Shown here: positions 27,981-37,350 of the stretch, in pieces
Position numbering within the stretch: the first letter of the stretch is position 1
How the letters are laid out: each line of letters starts with the position of its first letter
Assembly (NCBI RefSeq): GCF_902459695.1
Contig: NZ_CABPRZ010000011.1
Coordinates: 1-64,000, forward strand
Reading direction: 5' to 3'
From: Pandoraea terrae
GTDB taxonomy: Bacteria > Pseudomonadota > Gammaproteobacteria > Burkholderiales > Burkholderiaceae
DNA: 64,000 bases
Notes under the pieces: model-generated
Databases searched by the model: none
What the model was told of the DNA's origin: nothing
Seen by the model: the letters and a program-made list of their open reading frames with translations, nothing else
Translations under genes and position numbers: made by a program

Positions 27981-28957
27981 CAGCGGGTACTCCTCATGCG
28001 CGGATCCAGCAGCCGGTATGAAAAATCGGTGAGCATGTTCATGATCACCACCAGAATCGCCGAAGCCAGCAGGATGCCCAGTAGCAGCGCATAGTCGCGA
28101 TTGAGCACGGCGTCGAACGCCAGCCGCCCAAGGCCCGGCCAATTGAACACGGTCTCGACCAGCACCGCGCCCGCCAGCACCTGGCTGAATTGCAGGCCGG
28201 CGAGCGTGACGATGGGGATCAAGGCGTTCTTGAGCGCATGTACGTAGACCACGCGGCGTTCCGTCAGGCCCTTGGCACGCGCGGTTCGAATGTAGTCGGC
28301 GCCCAGCACGTCGAGCATGCTGGCGCGGGCCTGACGGCTATATTGCGCCAGGTAGACCAGTGCCAGCGTCGTTACCGGCAGTACCAGGTGATGCGCGATC
28401 TGGACGTATTTGGTGAAGCCGGTGGGCGGCACGCCGACGTCGAGCATGCCCGAAGCCGGGAACAGCGGAATCCAGTAGGCAAACACGATCAGCAGCATGA
28501 TGCCGCTCCAGAACACGGGCGCCGAAAATCCCACCAGCGAGACCACCGTCACCACGTGGCTGAGCCAGCCGCGCGGCTTGCGCGCCGACACGATGCCCAG
28601 CAGCGTGCCGATCACGATGGCCAGCAGCAGCGCCAACACCACCAGCGCCAGCGTGGCGGGCGCCCGGTCGAGAATCAATTGTGAGACCGACGCGTTGTAG
28701 TACAGCGACTGGCCGAGATGTCCCTGCGCCACTTCCTTGAGATAAGTGGCCAGTTGTGTGCCGACGCCCCGGTCGAGCCCAAGCTGCTGGCGAATCTGCT
28801 GGACCTGCTCCTGCGTCGCCCCGCCCGCCTGCGCGGCCAGCATGTCGGCGATGTCACCAGGCGCGAGCCGCAGCAGCAGGAAATTGAGCACGACCACCGC
28901 CAGTACCATCACCAGGCCGTAGCCGAGCCGCTGGGTTATGTACCCTAAGTTCCTCAT
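27980..28957 (-). CDS. peptide/opine ABC transporter permease (DppB type)
   Basis: At 325 residues it has the DppB/OppB N-terminus (RLGYGLVMVLAVVVLNFLLL), about six membrane helices, and the EAA loop region DYIRTARAKGLTERRVVYVH, then ALKNALIPIVTLAGL. AAGGAG sits ten bases before the ATG at 28957 (an alternative GTG lies at 28963). It is the first permease after the solute-binding protein gene, with a 52-base gap, and forms the channel with the DppC-type permease. Confidence 0.92.
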   Translation of the reverse strand: MRNLGYITQRLGYGLVMVLAVVVLNFLLLRLAPGDIADMLAAQAGGATQEQVQQIRQQLGLDRGVGTQLATYLKEVAQGHLGQSLYYNASVSQLILDRAPATLALVVLALLLAIVIGTLLGIVSARKPRGWLSHVVTVVSLVGFSAPVFWSGIMLLIVFAYWIPLFPASGMLDVGVPPTGFTKYVQIAHHLVLPVTTLALVYLAQYSRQARASMLDVLGADYIRTARAKGLTERRVVYVHALKNALIPIVTLAGLQFSQVLAGAVLVETVFNWPGLGRLAFDAVLNRDYALLLGILLASAILVVIMNMLTDFSYRLLDPRMRSTR

Positions 28958-29009
28958 CGCCACGCATCTCCTTATCGAAGAAGGTTGCCTTGCTCGTGGC
29001 CGAGCGGCA

Positions 29010-30623
29010 TCAGCCGGGGGCTTTTGCCCAGTAGACGTCGTCGAACGGTGCGAACGCGCCCCACACGCCGAGCGGCACGTTCTTGAGCGACTTGCTGTAG
29101 ATGGTCTGGTACGGCACTTGCAGCAGATAGGCGACCGGCAGCTCTTCGTTGACGATTTTCTGGAAATCGTTGTACAGCGCGTGCCGCTTGGCCGCGTCGT
29201 TCTCGACCGCGGCCTCGCCCAGCAACTGGTCGACCTTCGGATTGACGTAGCCTTGCGTGTTCGACCAGATCACGCCCTTCTTGATATTGGACGACATATA
29301 GGTGCGCGCCACACCGATGACCGGGTCGCCCCAGTTGAAGACGATGTCGGTGGTCATGTCGAAATCGCCGTTGGAAACACGCTGCGACCAGGTCGGAAAA
29401 TCGGGCGACGGACGAAGCTGCACTTCGACGCCAATTTTCTTCAACTGCGGCTTGAGGTATTCGGCAATGACCTGCGAACTGTCGATATTGGCCGGAATGT
29501 AATCGAGCCGCAGCGGAAACCGCACGCCCTGCGCGTTCTTGGGAAAGCCGGCCGCGTCAAGCAACTGGTTGGCGCGGTCCAGGTTCAGATCGTAGTGATT
29601 GAGCGAGGGATTATAGAACGGGCTGGACGCCACAATGGGACCGTAAGCCGGTTTGGAACGGCCCAGCTGCAATTTTTCGGTGATGAATTTCCTGTCGATC
29701 GCATAGGAAATCGCCTGCCGCACCCGCACATCGGACAACGGTTTGTTGCGCACATTGAAGGCCAGCCACGTCAGCGTGCCGACACCCTCGTACCCCTTGT
29801 TGGTCACCATCAGGTTCGACTGTTTGGCCAGGCGGTCGACGTCGGACAGGCGCATCGGGCCATAGGCGACATACTGGATATCGCCGCGCGACACCGCCAG
29901 CGTCATCGCCGACGGGTCTTTCATGATCGTATAGGTGATGCGATCGAGGTACGGGCGGCCGGGCCGAAAGAATTTGTCGAAGCGTTCGAGCACGAGATAT
30001 TCGCCGGGCTTGTATTCGACGAATTTGAACGGTCCCGAACCGACTGGCGAATTGTTGCGCGGGTTGCTGCGGATCGGACCGTTGTCGTAGATGTGCTTCG
30101 GGATAATCGGCAGCAGGGCCGGTGTCGAAACCGCCAGCAGCAACGCCGGGTTGGGTTTCGACAACCTGAACACCGCCGTGAGCGGATCGGGCGTCTCCAC
30201 GCGCGCCACCGAGGCGAACATGGCGGGGCCGAAGGGATGATTCTGCTTGACGGTCTCCAGCGAGAACGCCACGTCGGCCGAGGTGATCGGCTTGCCGTCG
30301 TGGAACACGGCGTTCTTGTTCAGATGAAACGTGTATGCGAGGCCGTCTTTCGAGACCTCCCACGAATCCGCCAGATAGGGATGCGGCTTCCAGTCGGCAT
30401 CACTCTCCAGCAAGCTGGCGAACAACTGCGAACCCGGCATGGCGGTCGCCACGCCCGACTGGATGGCCGGGTTCAGGGTATTGATCGCGGAGATGCTGAG
30501 GATGTTGAGTGTGCCGCCGCGCTGCGGGGTCTGTGCCGCGGCGGGAAGCGCCACGGCAGTGCAGCTCGCCGCCAAGGCGATCATACAGAATCGGTAGATC
30601 ACGCGAGACAGTGACGCAAGCAT
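29010..30623 (-). CDS. peptide/opine ABC transporter solute-binding protein (family 5)
   Basis: With a start at 30623 (GAGGGGGCTGTT before it) the protein has 537 residues, a signal peptide cut near LPAAAQ, and a family-5 extracellular solute-binding domain. Typical pieces are LADSWEVSKDGLAYTFHLNK, then FHDGKPITSADVAFSLE, and VRQAISYAIDR. It captures the substrate in the periplasm and delivers it to the permeases. It is the first gene of the operon 30623-22422. The fold does not define the substrate (peptides, opines, nickel and others); the amidohydrolase downstream is the best clue. Confidence 0.93.
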   Translation of the reverse strand: MLASLSRVIYRFCMIALAASCTAVALPAAAQTPQRGGTLNILSISAINTLNPAIQSGVATAMPGSQLFASLLESDADWKPHPYLADSWEVSKDGLAYTFHLNKNAVFHDGKPITSADVAFSLETVKQNHPFGPAMFASVARVETPDPLTAVFRLSKPNPALLLAVSTPALLPIIPKHIYDNGPIRSNPRNNSPVGSGPFKFVEYKPGEYLVLERFDKFFRPGRPYLDRITYTIMKDPSAMTLAVSRGDIQYVAYGPMRLSDVDRLAKQSNLMVTNKGYEGVGTLTWLAFNVRNKPLSDVRVRQAISYAIDRKFITEKLQLGRSKPAYGPIVASSPFYNPSLNHYDLNLDRANQLLDAAGFPKNAQGVRFPLRLDYIPANIDSSQVIAEYLKPQLKKIGVEVQLRPSPDFPTWSQRVSNGDFDMTTDIVFNWGDPVIGVARTYMSSNIKKGVIWSNTQGYVNPKVDQLLGEAAVENDAAKRHALYNDFQKIVNEELPVAYLLQVPYQTIYSKSLKNVPLGVWGAFAPFDDVYWAKAPG

Positions 30624-30837
30624 AACAGCCCCCTCACTTATGAAAGTCCATCCTTGATTTATAGCGCCTATTATGAATTTCTGCGTGTCCGCTGATAGCA
30701 CCAGATGATTTGATTTCTTTGGGCCAGATGGCGCGCCGCCCCGTGGTTGGGGCTCGCTGGGGAAAACCATAGGAACGAGGCGATGGGCTCGCCCTTGCGA
30801 TCAAGCCGTGTGCGCAGCGTGCGAGTGGGAACGCGCC

Positions 30838-31797
30838 TCAACGGGCCGATGCGGGGGCCGTCTCTTTGTCGAGTATCGACCTGAGGGTAGCTTGGGACGC
30901 CGGCAGGAACGGCCCGCCGAGACCCACCGCGTGTTGGGCTGCCTGCAAGGCTTCCGGGAGCCTGCCCTGATCAGCGAGGGTCTGCGCCAGATTATTGAAT
31001 GCGGGGGCGGAATCCGGATGATCCTTGGTCGCCCGCCGATAAGCTGCTTCCGCTTCGCGCAGTTGGCCACGCGCGTAGAGCGCGTTGCCCAGGCCGATTT
31101 CACCCGCCAGGCTTGACGGCCAACGTGCCAGCAGGGACGTATAGGCGGTGGTAGCGGCAGCGGCTTTCCCGCTGGCTTCCAGGGCCGCCACGGCCGACGC
31201 GTAGCCATGTTCACTGGCCGTTTCCGGCACGTGGTCTGCGCGGATCGCGAGCATGGCCCAATGATCGCTGAATGCCCAAGTGTGTTCAAAATACCAGAAT
31301 GGCAACACTTGGCGCGGGTTCTTTCCCGAGCGCAGGATGAGCCTGGACTTGTCCAGGTCATACCCGATGACCACCGCGTAATGCCATAGCGGGTACCAGC
31401 TCACCAGCATATTCTGCAGGACAAGCACTGGCGTTCCCGACGCGACCTCGCGAAGCACATCGATCAACTGCGGAGCCAGAACGTAGGGGAGCAGACCGTT
31501 GCGGCGCGTGGTGGCCAGCATTTCAACCTGCAAGCTCCCCTTGCGCGCCGGCAGGTAAACCTGATCGACCAGCGTTTCCGGCGTGAGCGCTACCCCGGCG
31601 CTAGTGAGCACCGTGGCCAGTGCTGCAGGGCCGCACTGATAATCGTCCTGCGGGAAGAACGGTACCGCCGCAAGCTCCACCCGCGGGGGTAAATCGGTTG
31701 GGCGATTCTGTTCCAGCAGGCGTGTCTGTGGAGCGATTGCGCAGCCGACAAGCGTCCCTGCCAAAAAAAGAATGCCAGCCAGCCGGCCGGCAAACAT
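30838..31797 (-). CDS. PA2778-like C39 cysteine peptidase lipoprotein with TPRs
   Basis: The 319-residue protein has a lipobox (AGTLVGC), a C39-like papain fold with the catalytic cysteine in DYQCGPAALATVL and the histidine in WHYAVVIGYD, and two or three tetratricopeptide repeats near the C-terminus (GLGNALYARGQLREAEAAYR, AFNNLAQTLADQGRLPEALQ). PA2778-family proteins are predicted peptidases of unknown target. It follows the PA2779-like gene by about 20 bases on the same strand, and the two are a known pair. A GTG 12 bases upstream is an alternative start. Confidence 0.85.
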   Translation of the reverse strand: MFAGRLAGILFLAGTLVGCAIAPQTRLLEQNRPTDLPPRVELAAVPFFPQDDYQCGPAALATVLTSAGVALTPETLVDQVYLPARKGSLQVEMLATTRRNGLLPYVLAPQLIDVLREVASGTPVLVLQNMLVSWYPLWHYAVVIGYDLDKSRLILRSGKNPRQVLPFWYFEHTWAFSDHWAMLAIRADHVPETASEHGYASAVAALEASGKAAAATTAYTSLLARWPSSLAGEIGLGNALYARGQLREAEAAYRRATKDHPDSAPAFNNLAQTLADQGRLPEALQAAQHAVGLGGPFLPASQATLRSILDKETAPASAR

Positions 31798-31817
31798 CCC
31801 GTGCGGCACGTGCGCGG

Positions 31818-32177
31818 TTATTTGTACACGTAGTAAAGGATACCGGCAGCCAGGACGATGAGAATCACGGCGACGGCCCAGCCGGAGTTGCCGCCGGCGG
31901 GCAGCGTGTCGAGCTTGCCTGCGACGGTTGTGACTTCGTCGTCAGTCATACTTGCGACACGGGCCTTAGCCTGCTCCGGGGAGGTTCCGAGCGTTTCTAA
32001 CTGGCGCTGGACATCGGCACGGCTGACGAAGTTCAGCACCTTGTCGCGGGCGCCCTGTGCCTGTGCCGAGTTGATCACCTGTTGGGTCCCGACGATACCG
32101 GCATACACCGGGTGAAAGGGGAGCAGCAACATGCTTGCAATCAACATGCGAGCGATGAACTTGAAGCAAGAGCCCAT
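31818..32177 (-). CDS. PA2779-like small membrane protein
   Basis: This 119-residue protein has an N-terminal signal or helix (MLIASMLLLPFHPVYA), a soluble middle (ADVQRQLETLGTSPEQAKAR), and a C-terminal membrane helix (WAVAVILIVLAAGILYYVYK). The combination is that of the PA2779 family, found next to PA2778-like cysteine peptidases. AAGGAG lies seven bases before the ATG at 32177. It may be a partner or the substrate of the peptidase, which is inference. Confidence 0.8.
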   Translation of the reverse strand: MGSCFKFIARMLIASMLLLPFHPVYAGIVGTQQVINSAQAQGARDKVLNFVSRADVQRQLETLGTSPEQAKARVASMTDDEVTTVAGKLDTLPAGGNSGWAVAVILIVLAAGILYYVYK

Positions 32178-32472
32178 TTCCATTCTCCTTGGTGTTGATT
32201 AACAGGAAATCTCTCAGTGACAATTCCGTGGGCGGACATCGTTCAGGTCCGATGCCGCATATTCGGCGACAACGTGCCCAGCCAGGCTCAGCACGCCCTT
32301 CAATCAAAGGTCGGGTATCTCGGGCTGTCAAGATGGATTTGAGAGCAAGGACAGGGGCAGGGGAAGCTACCCTCCGACTGCCAGCGCTTTGTTTTGGTGC
32401 GGGTGACCTGCTTCCGGAACCAACAGCAAGGCTTCCGGAAAATCGTCGAACAGTGATTTGTTGACACAAAGA

Positions 32473-32499
32473 AAAAGGCCTTGATAATCAAGGCCTTTT
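32473..32499. terminator. bidirectional terminator-like hairpin
   Basis: A perfect 12-bp stem, AAAAGGCCTTGA with its complement around a TAA loop, ends in TTTTC on one strand and in TTTTTC on the other, so it can act in both directions. It lies 170 bases beyond the porin stop and upstream of the PA2779-like gene. Confidence 0.65.
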
Positions 32500-32618
32500 C
32501 TCTGCGCTGAAGCGCCGTAGTGCTACTACTGTCGATTCGAAGTAGGTAGAACACCTTCGTCTCACAGTAAATAGGCGCCATCCTCATGCATGGCGACGTG
32601 CATAGCGTGCAAAACAAA

Positions 32619-32640
32619 GCGGCCGCTAGGTAGCGGCCGT
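32619..32640 (-). terminator. terminator of the porin gene
   Basis: A GC-rich 9-bp stem (CGGCCGCTA, loop GG, and its complement) lies 30 bases past the porin stop. On the minus strand it is followed by GCTTTGTTTTG, a T-rich tail. Confidence 0.6.
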
Positions 32641-32669
32641 TCCAGCGAAAGCGCGTTGCGTTGGGCGGC

Positions 32670-33821
32670 TTAAAACTTGTGGTACATCCCGAGGCGCAGC
32701 GCGATTTGATGATTGTTGCTCGAAGCGTTGCCGGTCACACCGTCAAAAATATCAGCCAACGCTGCGCCGGCCGCGGCCTTCTGATACACGCCCATTGCAT
32801 AGACGCCGGTTCGCTTCGACAGGTTGTAGTTCGTCATGAGCGCGACTTGGTGATAAACCAGGACGGTCTGGCTATAGCCCACGTCGCCGTGCGTGTAAGT
32901 GTAGGCTGCTCCCACCGACCATGCAGGCGTCAGGTTGTAGCGGCCGAACGCTTCGTAGTTTTGGAACTTAACAGTTCCGTTCGTTCCGTTCGCGTTATCG
33001 AACTTAGTGTTGGTGTAGTCGAGCCCGAAAAGCGCATTGCCAATCGTGTAGGTTGCCCCCGCGCCGAAAATTTGCTGGTTGCTGGGGTTGCCGACGTAAC
33101 TGAAAGGACCACCGGCGCCAATTGCTGCTCCAGTCGTGTTTGCGACAAAGTCGCCATCTACGAAAAGGAGAGCCGGGTTCTTCGCGTGGAAGTAGGCGCC
33201 GCTCACGGTCAATCCACTTATCGTGTAGGTACCGCCTAAACTCCACATTCCTGTGGTGCCACGCCCCGGAGCATTTGTGTTGGTAAAGCTGTACATACCT
33301 CCGAACTCAAAGCCTTGAAGGTTGGGGCTTCGATACTTCACAGAGTTGTTGACCCGGAACGAATTGATGGTGTTGTCGATGTCACCGGAATGGACGATGG
33401 GACCGCCGAAGTTTCCGGGAGCCGTCACAGGCTGGAGGAAGTCAACGATGGAATCGTACTGTCGACCAAAAGTCAGCGTACCGTAGGAGTGGTGAGACAG
33501 GCCAACGTAACCCTGACGACCGAACAAAAGACCGCCCTGTCGGAGTTGCCCATTCTCGAGACTGAAGCCATTCTCCAACAGGAACAGCGCACTGAGCCCT
33601 CCGCCAAGGTCCTCCTTTCCTTTCAGCCCCCAACGACTTCCGTACTGACCGTCGTACGTACCGTCGCGCATGTGCCAAAGTGAATTGCCACCACTGTTGT
33701 TGGTGAAATCGATACCTTCATCGATTACGCCGTAAAGCGTTACCGAAGCTTGAGCATGAGCGATGCCCGAAGCCAGCATGGCGAAACCAATCAAAGCCCC
33801 TCCGATCCATCTCTTGTTCAT
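32670..33821 (-). CDS. Gram-negative outer-membrane porin (OmpC/Omp32 type)
   Basis: This 383-residue porin has a signal peptide (MLASGIAHAQA), the betaproteobacterial start ASVTLYGVIDEGIDFTNNSG, the RQGYVGLSHHSYGTLTFGRQ strand pair that precedes the constriction loop, and the C-terminal outer-membrane signal ending LRLGMYHKF with terminal phenylalanine. It should form a 16-strand trimeric pore. It is transcribed toward the terminator at 32619 and stands next to the betaine-like catabolic operon, so it could supply that substrate through the outer membrane; that link is inference. Confidence 0.95.
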   Translation of the reverse strand: MNKRWIGGALIGFAMLASGIAHAQASVTLYGVIDEGIDFTNNSGGNSLWHMRDGTYDGQYGSRWGLKGKEDLGGGLSALFLLENGFSLENGQLRQGGLLFGRQGYVGLSHHSYGTLTFGRQYDSIVDFLQPVTAPGNFGGPIVHSGDIDNTINSFRVNNSVKYRSPNLQGFEFGGMYSFTNTNAPGRGTTGMWSLGGTYTISGLTVSGAYFHAKNPALLFVDGDFVANTTGAAIGAGGPFSYVGNPSNQQIFGAGATYTIGNALFGLDYTNTKFDNANGTNGTVKFQNYEAFGRYNLTPAWSVGAAYTYTHGDVGYSQTVLVYHQVALMTNYNLSKRTGVYAMGVYQKAAAGAALADIFDGVTGNASSNNHQIALRLGMYHKF

Positions 33822-34019
33822 TCGTAGTCCTTATTGTCTGTAACATGCGACGTTGCTTATTTTGGAAAGGCAGTCACAGCGAAGTAGCTCTGCGCGGCAC
33901 TGCCATCTTTAACACTTCATCAGCTCACTTACTTCGCAGGGGCACCGCACCTCTCGACGGTGCGTCTCGAGGCGCTCGCCTAGCAGAGAGGGAAACCTCT
34001 TTCTCCCCACACTTTGCAC

Positions 34020-35036
34020 TTACCGAGGCATTGCCAGATTCTTGATTTTTTCGAGCAACTGCCCACTCACCGCGACCCCTTCGGCTTGGCTTTTTTGCCT
34101 TGCCCGCCGCTCCCGGTCCCCAGGCTTTTGCGTGCCAGGTTGAGCGTCGATGGCGTCCGCAATGACCTTCAGTCGATTTGCAATCTCCGCCCCGCCGGTC
34201 AACACCGGATTGATGGCAATGAAGAACTGTCCAGTTTTCGGAGGGCCTCCTACCAGACCACTGAACGGTGATGCGTTCAGTCCTAAAGTTGCTCCAGTCA
34301 TCAAGGCAGCAAACACTTCCACCATCAATCCGACTCCGAAACCTTTGTAGCCGCCCGATGGCACCATCGTCCCCTTGAGCCCCTCTGCAGGGTCGGTAGT
34401 CGGCTGACCGTTTGCATCCAGCGCCCAGCCCTGCGGAATTGCCGTACCGGCTTGCACATGCCTGAAAAGCTCCGACTTCGCGACAACGCTTGAACATTGG
34501 TCAATCACGAGTGCGCATCCACCGTTCATGTCGGGAACGCCCAACGCAAACGGGTTGGTACCGATGACTGCTTTTGTGCCTCCGAACGGCGCGATTGAGG
34601 CCGGCGCATTAGTGAAACAAAGGGACAACAGACCTGCTGATGCAAGGGTCTCGGCGTGATACCCAAGCGTGCCTGCGTTGTAAGAGTTCTTCACCGCGAG
34701 GCAAGCCACGCCGTTGTTCCGCGCGACTTCAATTAGCCGCTCGAAGCCTGCAGCAATGGCCGGGTGTGCGAATCCGCTCTTTGCGTCCACCATCACGACA
34801 CCGTTATCGACCGTGACGATGGGTTGAGCCTGACCATCAACCTTTCCACATGCCACATGCTCCAGATACGTGGGGAGATAGGCGAGCCCATGGCTGGTTA
34901 TCCCATCTCGCTCTGCAGTCGTGATTGCTTTGGCAAGCGGAGCCGCATTCTCCGGCTTCGTTCCACCCGCGACAAGCGAGTCAAACGCGAATTTTTCAAG
35001 CTCTTCCAGAGTGAATCGTTGTGTCATTTCAGTCAT
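34020..35036 (-). CDS. malate/L-lactate dehydrogenase family (LDH2-type) oxidoreductase
   Basis: At 338 residues it belongs to the NAD(P)-dependent LDH2/MDH2 family, which includes ureidoglycolate, sulfolactate, diketogulonate and cyclic imino acid (piperideine-2-carboxylate) reductases. Motifs are DGITSHGLAYLPTYLE, NSYNAGTLGYHAETLASAGL, KAVIGTNPFALGVP, and SGGYKGFGVGLMVEVFAAL. The ATG at 35036 follows GGAGC by eight bases and overlaps the preceding gene by eight. It is the last gene of the operon that begins at 42838. The sequence does not say which 2-hydroxy or imino acid it uses. Confidence 0.88.
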   Translation of the reverse strand: MTEMTQRFTLEELEKFAFDSLVAGGTKPENAAPLAKAITTAERDGITSHGLAYLPTYLEHVACGKVDGQAQPIVTVDNGVVMVDAKSGFAHPAIAAGFERLIEVARNNGVACLAVKNSYNAGTLGYHAETLASAGLLSLCFTNAPASIAPFGGTKAVIGTNPFALGVPDMNGGCALVIDQCSSVVAKSELFRHVQAGTAIPQGWALDANGQPTTDPAEGLKGTMVPSGGYKGFGVGLMVEVFAALMTGATLGLNASPFSGLVGGPPKTGQFFIAINPVLTGGAEIANRLKVIADAIDAQPGTQKPGDRERRARQKSQAEGVAVSGQLLEKIKNLAMPR

Positions 35037-37350
35037 TGTCAGTTGCTCCGGCTCCCGCGTTGCCACGAGATTCACCGGTAGCGGGAACGGTCGTACGCAT
35101 GCTGAATGAGACTAAGGCGTCCCACGTCTTCAGGTCCAACAGTTGACCGCCTTCGGTAATCCGCGCTCCGCGGACCGCTTCAGCGCTAATGCGCTCAATC
35201 GTCGTATCGGTCGTATCGCTCGAGTTCAAGTCGCCTCGCTTCGATACGAGATAGCCAAGCGAATCCACGACAACCTCGGCCCCCTCCCAAGTGACCCGCA
35301 GCGGAGCTTTTGCTATCGCCGCGGCGCGCATCGCGAAGCCGACCAGCACAAGCGGATGGCTTACGCGGATTTGATGAGCGTATTGGTCGTCTTGCGCAAT
35401 CCGCTCGGCTAAGTCGATTAAGGACAAGCCAGCCAGGACGGGACAGGCGGTGGGATTGGTCGTTGCTGCACTGACGTCAACATCACGAAATGTCAGGTAG
35501 TTCAGCAGCATCTGGGGACCCCGCAATCCGCCCTCAACGAGTCGGCGAACCGAGGCACCGACTTCCTCGGCAACGCCCCAGGCAAAGCCAGCCCCACATG
35601 TAGCCTTCATCGCAGTTGCTTCGACTTCCGAGCGTGACACCCTAATGCTCTTTTCGGCAGTCACCTTGCTGCCAAGGTCGCGTTTTGTGAGGTCTGACGG
35701 ATAGTGCATACCTTGGAACAGGCTGATTCGCACCCACAGGTCCGAGCGTGGGTCGAACCGCGTCGCACCGAAAAAGGCAAGCTTGCAGCGCAGCAGGTCG
35801 ATGGGCAGCATGCCCGCGTCGACAAGGTTGTCGCGAACTTCTGAATATGGGTAGCGTGCTGCAATCTGCGCTCGCCGGACCATTCCACGGTGTTCCGGAT
35901 GCGCGGCGAGAAATGCCGCAATGGTATCCCCGCCGTCCCATCGCTGAAGCGCAATCGCCAACGCGTGACAGGCAGGCACGGATGCCAAGGGCAACTCTTT
36001 TGCAACGCCGAACTCCGTGGCACGGATGCCAAGGCGCGGCTCAAGCTTTTCCGCAGACACGTACCAGAACTTCGCCGCGGCCGACGGCAGCGACATATCC
36101 ATTACAAGCGCCCAGCGATAGTTCTGCAAGAACTCGCGACTGAACTCATTCAACGGCTGTGCACCTTGAATGCAGAAGACTCCGGAGTCGTTGACGCTCA
36201 TTTGAAACGCCAAATCGTCAACGAGCGGACCATGGACTTCCAGCATCAAAGCCAACAACGCCTCTTGCCCTTCGAACGAGAGGTTCTCTTCACCCCAGGT
36301 CCACAGATGGTCCCAAGGATGAGGACACTTGGCGTCCCAGAGCGCAGACACGAAGTTCTCGAGCAAACGCAAATCCGCACGCAGAAACGCGAGCTTGCGC
36401 TTCTGTATTTCATGGTCGCTTTTCCAGAGGTCCGCGTTCTGTCGGCTCGCCTTGATTTCGTTGCGCAGAGCTGAGATGGCTTCGCTATCCGAATGGTCCT
36501 GAGCGCGCACGCGCGCGAGAGCATCTTCGCGAGCAGAAATCCAGTTGTTGAGCAGAACAGGATGGCGAATTAAAAACGGCGCCATCCCCAATCCAGTGGA
36601 GTTTCCGACGCCCAGTCGGCGTTTGATTTCTCCATCGAGGGCGGCCGCTGCTTCACCGCCGCGAACTTTGGCCATGTGCTCGACGATGTCGACAGTGAAC
36701 TCACGAATGAGCCAGACGGTGAGCATTTCGACCTGGAACGGACCATTCAATTCAGACCGCGAACTGATGTCGGCTCGGTCCGCTGCGCCGAATTTCCCGG
36801 ACCCATATACCGCCGTCGTGCGCATGAGGTAGCCGACGTCGTCAATTTCCGCGAGGTCCGGCTGTTTGCCCTCGGCCAATCGCGACACCACATGCTCGAA
36901 CAATCGAACGGACCGATTGGCTCGACTCAGCGTCAGTTCCCTGACGCTGATACGCCCGGCCTCTTGGAAGGGCACGTTTTCCTGCAGGCGGTTGACATCG
37001 GCAAGCGACGGCACACCGTCGAAAAGTGTGAAGGTTGCGTCCCAAGCGGTAGCAATAACACGGTCCGACCGCATTTCCGGCGGCAGGTCGTGCGCGAAGG
37101 CTACAAGCGAATATGTCCTCTCGGGTCCTTGTAGGGCATAAACCGCACGACCCACGCCATTGCTGTCGAGTTCCCACAAGGTCCGGGAAAAAGACCAATG
37201 CTCTGTCTCGATGCGGCGCAGAAGCGTCCGCAGAAAGGACAGGCGCGTAGGATGCGAAGACCCAAGCCGTTCCAGACGCATGACCGTGTCCGCTGGACGG
37301 CGGAAAGCAGAAATATCGGTCACTCTCGTCAACTCCGAAAAATTGTTCAT
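35029..37350 (-). CDS. unrecognised 773-residue protein in the betaine-like operon
   Basis: I do not recognise this protein. It appears soluble, without signal peptide or membrane segments. Stretches that look strongly constrained are VYGSGKFGAADRADI, the glycine-rich GVGNSTGLGMAPFLIRHP near residue 250, SLFQGMHYPSDLTKRDLG, and CGAGFAWGVAEEVGASVRR. A short charged segment (about 285-325) may be helical coil. The ATG follows directly after the stop of the dipeptidase gene, and its own stop overlaps the LDH2-type gene, so it is translated as part of the operon. It may be a pathway enzyme. There are too few motifs to name a fold. Confidence 0.85.
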   Translation of the reverse strand: MNNFSELTRVTDISAFRRPADTVMRLERLGSSHPTRLSFLRTLLRRIETEHWSFSRTLWELDSNGVGRAVYALQGPERTYSLVAFAHDLPPEMRSDRVIATAWDATFTLFDGVPSLADVNRLQENVPFQEAGRISVRELTLSRANRSVRLFEHVVSRLAEGKQPDLAEIDDVGYLMRTTAVYGSGKFGAADRADISSRSELNGPFQVEMLTVWLIREFTVDIVEHMAKVRGGEAAAALDGEIKRRLGVGNSTGLGMAPFLIRHPVLLNNWISAREDALARVRAQDHSDSEAISALRNEIKASRQNADLWKSDHEIQKRKLAFLRADLRLLENFVSALWDAKCPHPWDHLWTWGEENLSFEGQEALLALMLEVHGPLVDDLAFQMSVNDSGVFCIQGAQPLNEFSREFLQNYRWALVMDMSLPSAAAKFWYVSAEKLEPRLGIRATEFGVAKELPLASVPACHALAIALQRWDGGDTIAAFLAAHPEHRGMVRRAQIAARYPYSEVRDNLVDAGMLPIDLLRCKLAFFGATRFDPRSDLWVRISLFQGMHYPSDLTKRDLGSKVTAEKSIRVSRSEVEATAMKATCGAGFAWGVAEEVGASVRRLVEGGLRGPQMLLNYLTFRDVDVSAATTNPTACPVLAGLSLIDLAERIAQDDQYAHQIRVSHPLVLVGFAMRAAAIAKAPLRVTWEGAEVVVDSLGYLVSKRGDLNSSDTTDTTIERISAEAVRGARITEGGQLLDLKTWDALVSFSMRTTVPATGESRGNAGAGATDND

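Larger units (their letters stand above)
32178..32669. other. gene-free stretch between the PA2779-like gene and the porin
   Basis: About 490 bases without a convincing gene. It contains the promoter side of the PA2779-like gene and two strong stem-loops, at 32473-32499 and 32619-32640, listed separately. Base composition begins to fall here relative to the left half of the window. No tRNA is seen. Confidence 0.5.
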
